A stretch of 64,000 nt of DNA from Fictibacillus halophilus (GTDB taxonomy: Bacteria > Bacillota > Bacilli > Bacillales > Fictibacillaceae), in assembly GCF_016401385.1 (NCBI RefSeq), contig NZ_JAEACF010000001.1, forward strand, positions 2,418,001 to 2,482,000, in the 5' to 3' direction. Under the pieces are notes generated by a model, which made no database searches, had not been told where the DNA came from, and saw only the letters and a list, made by a program, of their open reading frames with translations. A program made the position numbers and the translations under genes. Shown piece after piece: positions 27,192 through 35,372 of the stretch; positions within the stretch are counted from its first letter, which is position 1; every line of letters begins with the position of its first letter.

Positions 27192-27324
27192 TTTCGTCAC
27201 TCCACTCTTCGTTTTCAACATGCTCGTTCCTTTTATTTTACATTTTTTCTATTTATTAGACAATGAATCGCTAGTAAAAAAACAAACTTTTTATGTACAA
27301 AATATTTGTGAAAAGTAGCTTCCC

Positions 27325-27361
27325 TTGTCGTAAAGTTTGAATAGGATTATAATGATTATGC
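27325..27361 (+). promoter_or_regulatory. Predicted mqnE promoter with overlapping PerR-like box
   Basis: -35 TTGTCG (27325-27330), 17-base spacer, -10 TATAAT (27348-27353). TTATAATGATTATGC (27347-27361) overlaps the -10 and matches the Per box TTATAATNATTATAA at 12 of 14 fixed positions, more closely than the Fur consensus. The predicted leader is about 140 nt. Confidence 0.5.
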
Positions 27362-27502
27362 AATTAAGACATGTATTGATTTTCCGTAATACATATGTAT
27401 TCGTATAAATTTGGTAAAGAGAGAGTGTCGCTTCATGCCTTTCTCTTAAAAAAATGTGTACATCATCCGAACATTTCATTTGAAAAATTAGGGGGATTAG
27501 AA

Positions 27503-28600
27503 ATGGCAAATATACTAACGCTAGACACGCGCATGGAGGCAATCGCTGAAAAAGTTAATCATGGTGAGCGTCTTTCTATTGAAGACGGATTATACCTATA
27601 TGAAACCAATGATCTGTTAAGCGTTGCTTCATTAGCAAACGAGGTGAACACCCGAAAGAACGGCGACCACGTTTATTTCATTGAGAACTTATATATCAAC
27701 CCGACTAACGTTTGTGAAGCTACTTGCAGCTTCTGTGGATTTAAACGCAAGCCTGGTGAAGAAGGCGCTTATACGATGAACGATGAGCAGCTTCTGAGTT
27801 ATGTTGAAAAACGCTGGAACGATAACATTCGAGAGTTTCATATCGTAGGTGGTCATAATCACGAAGTACCATTTGATTATTATCTTGATACGATTCGTAC
27901 TTTAAAGAAACATTATCCGCAAGTTACGGTTAAAGCATATACAGGTGCTGAGATCGAATTCTTCTCTAGAATTGCTGGACTTTCAATGAAAGAAGTATTA
28001 GAAGAACTAATTAAAGCGGGTCTTGATACGATGCCTGGTGGTGGTGCTGAGATTCTTACAGAACGCTACCGTTTAAAAATGAGCCCAGACAAAGCTTCGA
28101 CTGATCAATGGTTAGAAGCACATGAAATCGCTCATGGTCTAGGATTAAAAACACATGCTACAATGTTGTACGGATCTATTGAGACAAAAGAAGAACGTCT
28201 CATCCATATGGATCGTTTACGTCAACTTCAAGATTCAACGAACGGATTCATGGTATTTATTCCGCTAGCTATGCAGCCTCGGACACAATCCATGGGATTG
28301 ATGAGAAGAACATCAGCTTTTGATGATATGAGAACCATCGCGATCAGCCGACTTATGTTAGATAACTTTGATCACGTTAAAGCCTATTGGATCAACATTG
28401 GTGTTCAGTTAACTCAGATGGCATTAACGTTCGGTTCTAGTGACATTCACGGAACGTTGATCGAAGAACGTATCTCTCACGCTGTAGGAGCACTAACGTC
28501 ATCAGGAATAACACGTAAAGAACTTGTTCACTTGATCAAAACAGCTAACAAAGTTCCTGTAGAACGTGATACATTCTATAACATCATTCAAAAATACTAA
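27503..28600 (+). CDS. mqnE: Aminodeoxyfutalosine synthase (radical SAM)
   Basis: Radical SAM enzyme of the futalosine route to menaquinone. Cys71, Cys75 and Cys78 form the cluster motif CEATCSFC; the preceding YINPTNV and following GAYTM match MqnE rather than MqnC or CofH. 365 residues is normal. The ATG at 27503 follows AGGGGGATT; the 36 codons upstream are unconserved in character. B. subtilis makes menaquinone through the men pathway, so this gene suggests a different or additional route. No other mqn gene is in the window. Confidence 0.88.
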   Translation: MANILTLDTRMEAIAEKVNHGERLSIEDGLYLYETNDLLSVASLANEVNTRKNGDHVYFIENLYINPTNVCEATCSFCGFKRKPGEEGAYTMNDEQLLSYVEKRWNDNIREFHIVGGHNHEVPFDYYLDTIRTLKKHYPQVTVKAYTGAEIEFFSRIAGLSMKEVLEELIKAGLDTMPGGGAEILTERYRLKMSPDKASTDQWLEAHEIAHGLGLKTHATMLYGSIETKEERLIHMDRLRQLQDSTNGFMVFIPLAMQPRTQSMGLMRRTSAFDDMRTIAISRLMLDNFDHVKAYWINIGVQLTQMALTFGSSDIHGTLIEERISHAVGALTSSGITRKELVHLIKTANKVPVERDTFYNIIQKY

Positions 28601-28634
28601 AAAAAGTGGAGGCGATTGTGCCTCCACTTTTTTA
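28598..28634. terminator. Bidirectional terminator between mqnE and the nitroreductase
   Basis: AAAAAGTGGAGGC and GCCTCCACTTTTT fold into a long stem between convergent genes. Confidence 0.92.
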
Positions 28635-28641
28635 TGCCTAT

Positions 28642-29316
28642 TTACTTGATCCATTTGACAACATCGTTCATATCTTGACGAACTTTTGGACGGGGTTCAT
28701 TTACGCGATAGCCGAATCCTACCATAACGGCTACCTCAAAGTTTCCGCCTTCAAGTACTCCTTCTTTTTCTAAAATAGCTTGAACTTTCTCTTGATCAAA
28801 TCCTTCGATCGGGCAAGAGTCAATTCCGATCTGCGCAGCTGCTGTCATCATATTTCCTAGAGCAATATAGACTTGTTTAGCCGCCCAATCGAACATAGCA
28901 CGATCATTTCCAAGAAGCTTAAAGTCCGACTCTAAAAACGTCTTATAGAAGCTGCTGATCGCTTCATACGCTTCTTTCGGAAGCTTCTTCACTTCTGTCA
29001 TCATATGCTCAATGTATTCTGAATCATAAACCATATCTTCTGCAGTACGTGCAAGCATTACGACATAGTGACTAGCTGTCGGTAATTGCTTTTGTGCACC
29101 CCAAGAAACAGGTTTCAACTGTTCGCGCAACGCTTGGTCTTGGATGACAACAAAACGCCAAGGCTCAAAGCCAAATGAACTTGGTGAAAGACGTCCAGTT
29201 TCTAAAATAAATTCAAAGTCTTCATCTGAAATCTTTTTCTCTGGATCAAATTCCTTTGTTGCATGTCTGAACTGAAATGCCTCTAAGATTTCTTGTTTTT
29301 TAGCTTCTTTATTCAT
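28642..29316 (-). CDS. hypO: Nitroreductase, HypO/YfkO-like
   Basis: FMN-dependent NAD(P)H nitroreductase/quinone-reductase family. N-terminal FRHATKEFDP and GRLSPSSFGFEPWRF bind FMN; GYRVNEPRPK near the C-terminus is typical of YfkO. 224 residues. In B. subtilis YfkO (HypO) protects against disulfide/hypochlorite stress under control of HypR. AAGGAG lies about 12 bases before the ATG, a little far. The divergent neighbour is an HxlR-type regulator, reproducing the HypR-HypO pairing as adjacent genes. Confidence 0.88.
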   Translation of the reverse strand: MNKEAKKQEILEAFQFRHATKEFDPEKKISDEDFEFILETGRLSPSSFGFEPWRFVVIQDQALREQLKPVSWGAQKQLPTASHYVVMLARTAEDMVYDSEYIEHMMTEVKKLPKEAYEAISSFYKTFLESDFKLLGNDRAMFDWAAKQVYIALGNMMTAAAQIGIDSCPIEGFDQEKVQAILEKEGVLEGGNFEVAVMVGFGYRVNEPRPKVRQDMNDVVKWIK

Positions 29317-29364
29317 GATGATTTATCTCTCCTTCAATATTTAAATGCAAATGTAATTAAGTTG

Positions 29365-29406
29365 TTTTGTTACCTTACACGATATATTATAAAAGTAATA
29401 ACAAAA
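29365..29406. promoter_or_regulatory. Inverted repeat in the hypO/HxlR divergent region
   Basis: TTTTGTTA (29365-29372) and TAACAAAA (29399-29406) flank an A/T-rich centre containing TATATTATAA. Position between a divergent regulator and its likely target suggests an operator; this is inference. Confidence 0.35.
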
Positions 29407-29466
29407 ATTAAAAGTACGCACATTTTTGTGTCATAGTATCATTTTTTATACTAAAGGAGCAATTCA

Positions 29467-29847
29467 ATGAATAATCAGCAATTCGACCTTTCCAATTGGC
29501 AATCCCACGGCTATTCATGTCCAGTCGAAGCGACTCTTGATATTATCGGCGGTAAGTGGAAAAGCGTTATTTTGTATCACTTGATCGACGGAGAGATACG
29601 TTTTAATGAACTAAAGCGTCTCGTACCTGGAATTACACAGCGAATGCTTACCCTACAGTTAAGAGAATTAGAGCGTGACGGAATCATACACCGAGAAGTT
29701 TATAAACAAGTCCCTCCCAAAGTGGAATATTCTCTAACTTCGTTTGGTGAAACACTAATCCCTATTATTAAGTCCATGCTTCAATGGGGGATCGAACATA
29801 CGGAGAAAATCGTTCGCCATCGTGAGCAGGCTGAAATAAAGGACTAA
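29467..29847 (+). CDS. HxlR (DUF24) family redox-type transcriptional regulator
   Basis: 126-residue winged-helix protein. The only cysteine, Cys18 in [17 protein letters not shown], sits where YodB, CatR and HypR carry their redox-sensing Cys. The HTH is [23 protein letters not shown]. HypR uses a second Cys for an intersubunit disulfide; none exists here, so sensing would have to be of the one-Cys type. AAGGAG precedes the ATG. Likely controls the divergent nitroreductase. Confidence 0.88.
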   Translation: MNNQQFDLSNWQSHGYSCPVEATLDIIGGKWKSVILYHLIDGEIRFNELKRLVPGITQRMLTLQLRELERDGIIHREVYKQVPPKVEYSLTSFGETLIPIIKSMLQWGIEHTEKIVRHREQAEIKD

Positions 29848-29878
29848 AAAAAGAAAGCATCTCTGCTTTCTTTTTTAG
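29845..29878. terminator. Bidirectional terminator
   Basis: AAAGAAAGCA and TGCTTTCTTT arms with A and T runs outside, between the HxlR gene and dapF. Confidence 0.9.
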
Positions 29879-29905
29879 TGAGTACAGGCTAAACGTGTGC
29901 ATGTT

Positions 29906-30772
29906 CTACCTTTTATTATGATATTCTCCTGTACAGATTATTTCCGCTGGACCGGTCATCCATACATCTCCATTATCTTTCCAATTAATGATAAGATCAC
30001 CGCCTGCTAAATGAACGGTAATGTCTGTATTTCTTTCTGCTTTTTCGTTTAGAACAGCAGCTACAGCGGCCGCACAAGCTCCCGTACCACACGCTTGTGT
30101 AATACCTGATCCTCTTTCCCAAACTCTAAAGTGCATTTCATTTTTAGACACAACTTCAACAAACTCTGCGTTTACCCAATCAGGAAACATTGAATCTTTT
30201 TCTATTATAGGACCTAACGAATGCAGGGGTGCATCCTCAATGTTATCCACAAAGAACACCGCATGCGGATTACCCATTGATACAGCAGTTAGTTTTAATG
30301 GTGTATCGTCAAATGACACTTCCTCATTCACCACTTGTTGGAGGTGGTTAAATCCAGTAACAGGAATTTGTTGAGGTTGAAGGATGGGATTACCCATATT
30401 AACCGTAACAAGTGATACTTTATTATTGTTATCTGTTGTTACTTTTGCAGTTACGAACCCACCAAGTGTTTCAATTTGAAATTCTGTTTCTTTTACTAAG
30501 TCGTTCTCGTACGCAAATTTGGCCACACAACGAAGTCCGTTACCACAGTTTTTAGCTTCAGAACCGTCATTATTGAAGATTCGCATTTTCACTGGAGCCA
30601 ATTTACTTGGACAAATTAGAATCATTCCATCTGATCCAATGCCTGTGTAAGGGTTCGAAACAGCCATTGCTAGCTTTGGAAGATCAGCTTCATCAATTGT
30701 CTCTTCAAACATGTTTATATAGATGTAATTATTGCCTAATCCATGCATTTTTGTGAATTTCAACGTATCCAT
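29906..30772 (-). CDS. dapF: Diaminopimelate epimerase
   Basis: Converts LL- to meso-diaminopimelate for lysine and peptidoglycan. The two catalytic cysteines are Cys76 ([16 protein letters not shown]) and Cys228 ([14 protein letters not shown]). 288 residues, normal. AAGGAGC lies 12 bases before the ATG. Downstream of a small Cys-rich gene on the same strand with a 17-base gap, so probably an operon. Confidence 0.97.
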   Translation of the reverse strand: MDTLKFTKMHGLGNNYIYINMFEETIDEADLPKLAMAVSNPYTGIGSDGMILICPSKLAPVKMRIFNNDGSEAKNCGNGLRCVAKFAYENDLVKETEFQIETLGGFVTAKVTTDNNNKVSLVTVNMGNPILQPQQIPVTGFNHLQQVVNEEVSFDDTPLKLTAVSMGNPHAVFFVDNIEDAPLHSLGPIIEKDSMFPDWVNAEFVEVVSKNEMHFRVWERGSGITQACGTGACAAAVAAVLNEKAERNTDITVHLAGGDLIINWKDNGDVWMTGPAEIICTGEYHNKR

Positions 30773-30789
30773 CGCTTAAACCGTGCTCC

Positions 30790-31032
30790 TTATGATTGAC
30801 CTCTCAATTTTTCATCCGTATAAAAATAGTCGTCGTCTGCGTTCAGTATGGTTAACTTGCCATGACAGCAAGGCATAATAAGAATCTGTTTGATCCCCTC
30901 TTGAGCAAGACTCAACTGTTCCTCTTTAAAGGAAGTCAAAACATTGTCTTGTTGGCAGAACGGACACTCTGAAATATAAATATCCTTCATCATTCTTTCA
31001 TATGGCCATGTATATTCAAATGTTAACTTCAT
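30790..31032 (-). CDS. Small conserved hypothetical with two Cys pairs
   Basis: 80 residues. CPFCQQDN (from residue 23) and PCCHGKL (near 54) could bind one metal ion. AGAGGATG precedes the ATG. Seventeen bases upstream of dapF, same strand. I recognise no named family. Confidence 0.7.
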   Translation of the reverse strand: MKLTFEYTWPYERMMKDIYISECPFCQQDNVLTSFKEEQLSLAQEGIKQILIMPCCHGKLTILNADDDYFYTDEKLRGQS

Positions 31033-31076
31033 ATCGGTTCATCCTCTATTTGGAAGGTATGGTTATTGCATATTCG

Positions 31077-31105
31077 TTCACAACTTACATTTTTTAAAGT
31101 ATAAT
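31077..31105 (+). promoter_or_regulatory. Predicted promoter of the FMN riboswitch-ribU unit
   Basis: -35 TTCACA (31077-31082), 17-base spacer, -10 TATAAT (31100-31105), about 30 bases before the aptamer. Confidence 0.6.
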
Positions 31106-31134
31106 AGGTGATGTAACAAAATACAATAGCGATC

Positions 31135-31274
31135 CATCTTCGGGGCAGGGTGAAATTCCCGACCGGCGGTATTTGAAGATTCCCTCTTCATCAGCCCGTG
31201 AGCGAAATAGTTTTCTTTTTTGCTGATCTGGTGTAATTCCAGAGCCGACAGTATAGTCTGGATGGGAGAAGATG
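31135..31274 (+). promoter_or_regulatory. FMN riboswitch (RFN element)
   Basis: All RFN landmarks appear in order: CATCTTCGGGGCAGGGTG, AATTCCCGACCGGCGGT, AGCCCGTGAGC, TCTGGTGTAATTCCAGAGCC, GACAGTATAGTCTGG and the closing GATGGGAGAAGATG. It lies ahead of ribU with a terminator hairpin between them, so FMN should switch off riboflavin uptake. Confidence 0.97.
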
Positions 31275-31365
31275 TAGGTACAGCGGTTCAACTTAAAATT
31301 AGAACCCTTTGTTTAAGCATGCCATTTTGTGCATCTTTTACATGCTGTTTATCATACTTACAAAC

Positions 31366-31402
31366 TCCCTTAGTCTCGTTAACTGACTAAGGATTTTTTG
31401 TG
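31366..31402 (+). terminator. Terminator of the FMN riboswitch expression platform
   Basis: CCTTAGTC (31368-31375) pairs with GACTAAGG (31385-31392), followed by ATTTTTTG, about 70 bases before the ribU start. Confidence 0.88.
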
Positions 31403-31465
31403 TGAAACAGGCTGTGCTGCATTCGAAATCATGAGATGGCGCAACACAAAAGAGGAGAGATTTCA

Positions 31466-32044
31466 ATGCAAAAGGGAAAGATCAAACAAATGGTAGCGGT
31501 ATCGATGCTCAGTACGATTGCTTATGTACTAATGATGCTCGACTTCCCGTTCCCAGGGTTACCTCCATTCTTAAAGATTGACTTTAGTGAGGTGCCTGCA
31601 CTTTTAGCTGCAATCATTTTTGGACCTGCAGCAGGAGTTATGGTAGAAGCCATAAAAAATGTTCTACACTATGGTATAGTAGGAAGCTTTACAGGAGTAC
31701 CAGTTGGTCAATTAGCAAACTTTGTTGCCGGTATTCTCTTCATTCTTCCAGTATCCTACTTATTCCGCAAAAAGAATTCTGTTAAACGTCTTTCAGCGGG
31801 CTTGATCTTAGGAACGGTTTTGATGACATTTATGATGGGGCTGCTCAACTACCTGATCATCTTACCTGCATATACGTGGTTCCTTGGTGCTGATCCGATG
31901 TCTAGCCAGATGATGCTTGATCTTATACTAAAAGGGATAACACCGTTTAACTTGATAAAAGGTACGATAATTACACTGTTATTCGTAGCATTATACAACC
32001 GAATGCAGCCATGGGTGATGAAACAGATTGCTCAGCAGGCTTAA
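31466..32044 (+). CDS. ribU: Riboflavin ECF transporter S component
   Basis: 192-residue integral membrane S component (about six helices) with the RibU-type FPFPGLPPFLKIDFSE and EAIKNVLHY motifs. It binds riboflavin and works with a shared ECF energising module encoded elsewhere. The ATG at 31466 follows AGAGGAGAG; ten upstream codons lack a ribosome site. Control by the FMN riboswitch fits this assignment. Confidence 0.94.
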   Translation: MQKGKIKQMVAVSMLSTIAYVLMMLDFPFPGLPPFLKIDFSEVPALLAAIIFGPAAGVMVEAIKNVLHYGIVGSFTGVPVGQLANFVAGILFILPVSYLFRKKNSVKRLSAGLILGTVLMTFMMGLLNYLIILPAYTWFLGADPMSSQMMLDLILKGITPFNLIKGTIITLLFVALYNRMQPWVMKQIAQQA

Positions 32045-32053
32045 ATATAATTA

Positions 32054-32090
32054 TAAAACCGTTGTGGAGAAGTTTCCACAGCGGTTTATT
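32054..32090 (+). terminator. Terminator of ribU
   Basis: AAACCGTTGTGGA and TCCACAGCGGTTT arms (32056-32087), T-rich end. Confidence 0.85.
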
Positions 32091-32375
32091 TGTTAATGTA
32101 ATGATGTAAAGCATCCTTAGTTAACCGATAGCTGTATACGAGAAACAACCTGATTCTCTGATACATTCTTATATTTTTTCTAAAAAATTGTTCCAAAAAG
32201 GTAGCATACAGGTTTTGTAGGTTTTTTTTCTTTGTTTGTGCCTGGTGTTAAACCGTTGTTTGTAAAATGAAGGGATGCGTGCGGGTCGAAACGTGCGGAA
32301 AAGTGTGCGAACGCGTAAAAAGTATAGGAACACGTACCGTAAAAGCCACTTCATATATCATTTTGTTCTTATCTA
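32091..32375. other. Gene-free stretch with irregular GTGCG/CGTA motifs
   Basis: No supported gene. A 61-codon minus-strand frame here has no ribosome site and odd composition. Between 32274 and 32345 there is a run of short units (CGTGCGG, GTGTGCG, ACGCGTAAAA, CACGTACCGTAAAA) with irregular spacing; see findings. Confidence 0.6.
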
Positions 32376-32413
32376 TTAAAAAATGCTCGAAGCTTGAGCT
32401 TCGAGCATTTTCA
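32376..32413 (-). terminator. Terminator of the nucleoside transporter gene
   Basis: AAAATGCTCGAAGCT and AGCTTCGAGCATTTT form a nearly perfect long stem. Confidence 0.9.
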
Positions 32414-32421
32414 TAAATATC

Positions 32422-33597
32422 TTATAAGAATAACCCTACAATTGTTCCTGTTAATACAGAACCCATAGTAGCTACAAGTAATACTTTTAAACCTACTTTA
32501 GCAAGCATTGAAGCTTTTTCTCCATTAATCGCTTGAACAGTTCCTAAAATAATTCCGATTGAAGAGAAGTTAGCAAATGAAATTAAGAATGCAGAAACGA
32601 TACCAACTGTTTTTGGATCCATGTTCGGGATCATTTTCATAAAGTCTAGCATCGCAACGAATTCGTTTGCAGCAACTTTTGTTCCCATAACAGAACCAGC
32701 TTGTACGATTTCATTAGCAGGTATACCCATGATAAAAGCAATCGGAGCAAAAACATAACCTAAAATTTGTTGGAACGTTAGACCTGTTACGGCATCAAAA
32801 GCAAAGTTGACCATTGAAAGTAATCCGATGTAGGTAATTAGCATCGCACCTACGATTAGAGCAACCTTACCTCCATCTAATGCACCGTTACCAATTGCTT
32901 CAAACAGTGACTTTTCTTTAACCATTTCTTTTACATCAATTTCTTCATCTTCTTCGGCAGTTACAGGACATACGATGGAAGATAAAATCAATCCAGAGAA
33001 TACGTTGATTGGTAAAGCCACAAGTACGTATTCAGCAGGAATCATTTGCATGTAAGCACCAAGGATCGAACAACTAACAGCTACTAATGAAGATGTTACA
33101 ACAACGAAAAGTCGGTTTGCTGAAAGTTTATGCAATTGAGATTTAACAGAGATAATGGCAGTTGTATCACCAAAGACCATTGAGTTTACAGCAACGAAAG
33201 ATTCTATTTTAGGAAGACCTGTTATCTTAGCAACAGTTCCGCCGATGTATTTTATAGCTAAAGGTAAAATACGAGTGTATGTCAAGATTGAAAGTAAAGC
33301 GGAAACAAACACAATCATCATAAGTACGTTAATAAAGAAGTATTCTTTACCACTTAAATCACCAAATACGAACGCAATACCATCATTACCAAATGAAAGG
33401 ACCTTATTAAAAACGTTTACAATTTTGTTTAATACCGTTTTACCTACTGTTGTATTAAGCATGAACCACGCTATGAATAACTGTACTACTAACATTATTC
33501 CAACCGCTTTATAGTTAATGTTCTTCTTATCATTAGACATGATGAAAGCGATTGCAATTAATGCAATAATACCCAAAATTCCAATTAAAATTGACAT
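32422..33597 (-). CDS. yutK: Concentrative nucleoside transporter, NupC/YutK family
   Basis: 391-residue CNT-family membrane protein. N-terminal gate helices, then GNDGIAFVFGD, MVFGDTTAIISVKSQ and, in the C-terminal half, ANEIVQAGSVMGTKVAANEFVA, which form the substrate and cation site. Imports nucleosides with H+ or Na+. GGGGGAA precedes the ATG. Place between dapF and yuzB matches yutK. No purine riboswitch is visible upstream. Confidence 0.92.
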   Translation of the reverse strand: MSILIGILGIIALIAIAFIMSNDKKNINYKAVGIMLVVQLFIAWFMLNTTVGKTVLNKIVNVFNKVLSFGNDGIAFVFGDLSGKEYFFINVLMMIVFVSALLSILTYTRILPLAIKYIGGTVAKITGLPKIESFVAVNSMVFGDTTAIISVKSQLHKLSANRLFVVVTSSLVAVSCSILGAYMQMIPAEYVLVALPINVFSGLILSSIVCPVTAEEDEEIDVKEMVKEKSLFEAIGNGALDGGKVALIVGAMLITYIGLLSMVNFAFDAVTGLTFQQILGYVFAPIAFIMGIPANEIVQAGSVMGTKVAANEFVAMLDFMKMIPNMDPKTVGIVSAFLISFANFSSIGIILGTVQAINGEKASMLAKVGLKVLLVATMGSVLTGTIVGLFL

Positions 33598-33754
33598 GAA
33601 AGTTCCCCCTATTACTTAACTCGATAATCTTGCATGGTTGTCAGACATCAAATGACTGACCCTTTTCTAATGTAACAAATTTCGACAAAAATGCAATCGT
33701 TTTTCTAAAAATAATATGCTAGATATTTTTCCCAATCGGACTGTACTTATCCAT

Positions 33755-33796
33755 GAAAAAAGCAGCTATCCATTTTTTGAATAGCTGCTTTTTAAA
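33755..33796 (-). terminator. Terminator of yuzB
   Basis: AAAAAGCAGCTAT and ATAGCTGCTTTTT arms, overlapping the end of yuzB. Confidence 0.88.
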
Positions 33797-34028
33797 ACAT
33801 CCCGTTTTCTTCTATATGATTGTAAATATTTTTAACAAGTTCGTCCGATGTTTCTCCGTGAACAATATCTCCATTCACTAAAGCAAACAGCGATTTAGCA
33901 CAGTGTCCACAATAACCCAGACACCCATACTCAATAACGTCAAGATCATAGTCCTTCTCAAGTTCTTCAAGCGCTTTTTGTGCACCACTCGCTAGATTAC
34001 TTACACAAAACTCTATAATCGGTCTCAT
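33792..34028 (-). CDS. yuzB: DUF1450 family protein, YuzB
   Basis: 78-residue protein with a thioredoxin-like-ferredoxin style Cys pattern: Cys8 and CLGYCGHC (from residue 36). Size equals B. subtilis YuzB. Probably metal- or Fe-S-binding by motif; function unknown. The gene precedes the divergent yutJ. Confidence 0.9.
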   Translation of the reverse strand: MRPIIEFCVSNLASGAQKALEELEKDYDLDVIEYGCLGYCGHCAKSLFALVNGDIVHGETSDELVKNIYNHIEENGMF

Positions 34029-34124
34029 TTATATTCTTCACCTCTTGATGAATCCATCCTAACGGTTTCTATAGTTGTAGTCAATGTAAACACTCATTAT
34101 TCCTGTGTTTTTTCTATAAAAGAG

Positions 34125-34183
34125 TTGTGAAATTGGTGCAAAGTGCTATACTTAAACATGTCAAAAACGTGTAATCGTTTACT
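34125..34183 (+). promoter_or_regulatory. Predicted yutJ promoter with cre-like site
   Basis: -35 TTGTGA (34125-34130), 16-base spacer, -10 TATACT (34147-34152). TGTAATCGTTTACT (34170-34183) just downstream of the expected start matches the cre consensus at all but the last base. The -35 is also a perfect Rex half-site (TTGTGAA). Confidence 0.45.
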
Positions 34184-34266
34184 TATTTCGAGTTAAGGTT
34201 ATTTACTTATATAAAGCATTTCAAAAACAGATAAGAATTGTCTTGAAAGAAAAGGGGAAATGACAA

Positions 34267-35331
34267 ATGAAACACCTCGTTTTACTTGGCGGAGGATATG
34301 GAAATATGCGTGTGCTAAAGAGACTTCTTAATTCCTCAGACCTCCCTGAAAACATTCAGCTTACGCTTATTGATCGTGTACCTTACCATTGTCTAAAGAC
34401 CGAATATTATGCACTTGCTGCAGGAACCATATCTGATCATCATGTTCGTGTAACTTTTCCGGACCACCCACGCCTGAATATTAAATATGGTGAAGTTACA
34501 GCAATTGATGTAAAAGAAAAGAAAGTTCTATTAAAAGACCAAGATGCGGTTTCATATGATGATTTGGTTATCGGCCTAGGTTGTGAAGACAAATATCATA
34601 ATGTTCCTGGTGCTGACCAATTTACGCTTAGCATTCAGACCATTGATAAGTCGCGTCAAACGTATCAAATTTTAAACAACTTGCATGCAAATGCAGTTGT
34701 TGCAGTAGTAGGTGCGGGTCTTTCAGGTGTAGAGTTAGCATCTGAACTTCGTGAGAGCCGTCCAGACCTCACCATCAAACTCTTTGACCGTGGTGATATG
34801 ATTCTCTCCGCTTATAAAAAGAGATTGAGCAACTATGTACAAAACTGGTTTGTTGAACACGGTGTTGAAGTAATCAACAATTCAAATGTAACAAAGGTTG
34901 AAGAAGGCGCTCTTTATAATCATGACGAAAAGGTTGAGTGTGATGCTATCGTTTGGACAGCAGGCATACAGCCAAGCCGAATCGTTCGTGATTTAGATGT
35001 GGAAAAAGACAGTCAAGGACGTGTTGTTCTTACTGAACATCATCACCTTCCAGCTGAAGAGCATGTATATGTTGTCGGAGATTGCGCGAGCCTCCCTTAT
35101 GCACCAAGTGCACAATTAGCAGAGGAGCAAGCAGAACAGATCTCCCAAGTCCTTTTGGCTCGTTGGAACGATCAGCCCCTTCCAGAAATGAATGAGATCA
35201 AACTAAAAGGTGTTATGGGTTCTCTCGGTAAGAAGAGCGGATTTGGTACGATGGGAAGTACTGCGCTTATAGGTAGAGTACCACGTTTATTAAAATCAGG
35301 AATTCTTTGGTTGTATAAATATCAAGTATAA
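34267..35331 (+). CDS. yutJ: NADH dehydrogenase-like flavoprotein, YutJ
   Basis: 354-residue NDH-2-type pyridine nucleotide-disulfide oxidoreductase: FAD motif GGGYGN near residue 8, NADH motif VGAGLSGVELA near 149, FVVGDC-type closing segment YVVGDCA near 270. A paralogue of YumB with a shorter C-terminus. Quinone reduction is likely but not shown. GAAAAGGGG precedes the ATG. Confidence 0.9.
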   Translation: MKHLVLLGGGYGNMRVLKRLLNSSDLPENIQLTLIDRVPYHCLKTEYYALAAGTISDHHVRVTFPDHPRLNIKYGEVTAIDVKEKKVLLKDQDAVSYDDLVIGLGCEDKYHNVPGADQFTLSIQTIDKSRQTYQILNNLHANAVVAVVGAGLSGVELASELRESRPDLTIKLFDRGDMILSAYKKRLSNYVQNWFVEHGVEVINNSNVTKVEEGALYNHDEKVECDAIVWTAGIQPSRIVRDLDVEKDSQGRVVLTEHHHLPAEEHVYVVGDCASLPYAPSAQLAEEQAEQISQVLLARWNDQPLPEMNEIKLKGVMGSLGKKSGFGTMGSTALIGRVPRLLKSGILWLYKYQV

Positions 35332-35336
35332 GTAAA

Positions 35337-35366
35337 GACCCATGCAAAGCTGCATGGGTCTTTTTC
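35337..35366 (+). terminator. Terminator of yutJ
   Basis: GACCCATGC and GCATGGGTC arms followed by T5. Confidence 0.9.
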
Positions 35367-35372
35367 TGCATT

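Noticed and set aside
31094..31291. 65-codon minus-strand frame
   Set aside because: Lies antisense across the FMN riboswitch, which fully explains the conserved sequence.
32169..32354. 61-codon minus-strand frame rich in Arg and Phe
   Set aside because: No ribosome site, unusual composition and overlap with the GTGCG motif run; more likely noncoding.
33598..33790. Purine riboswitch upstream of the nucleoside transporter
   Set aside because: Only a short GTCAG/CTGAC hairpin is present; the conserved purine aptamer core is absent.
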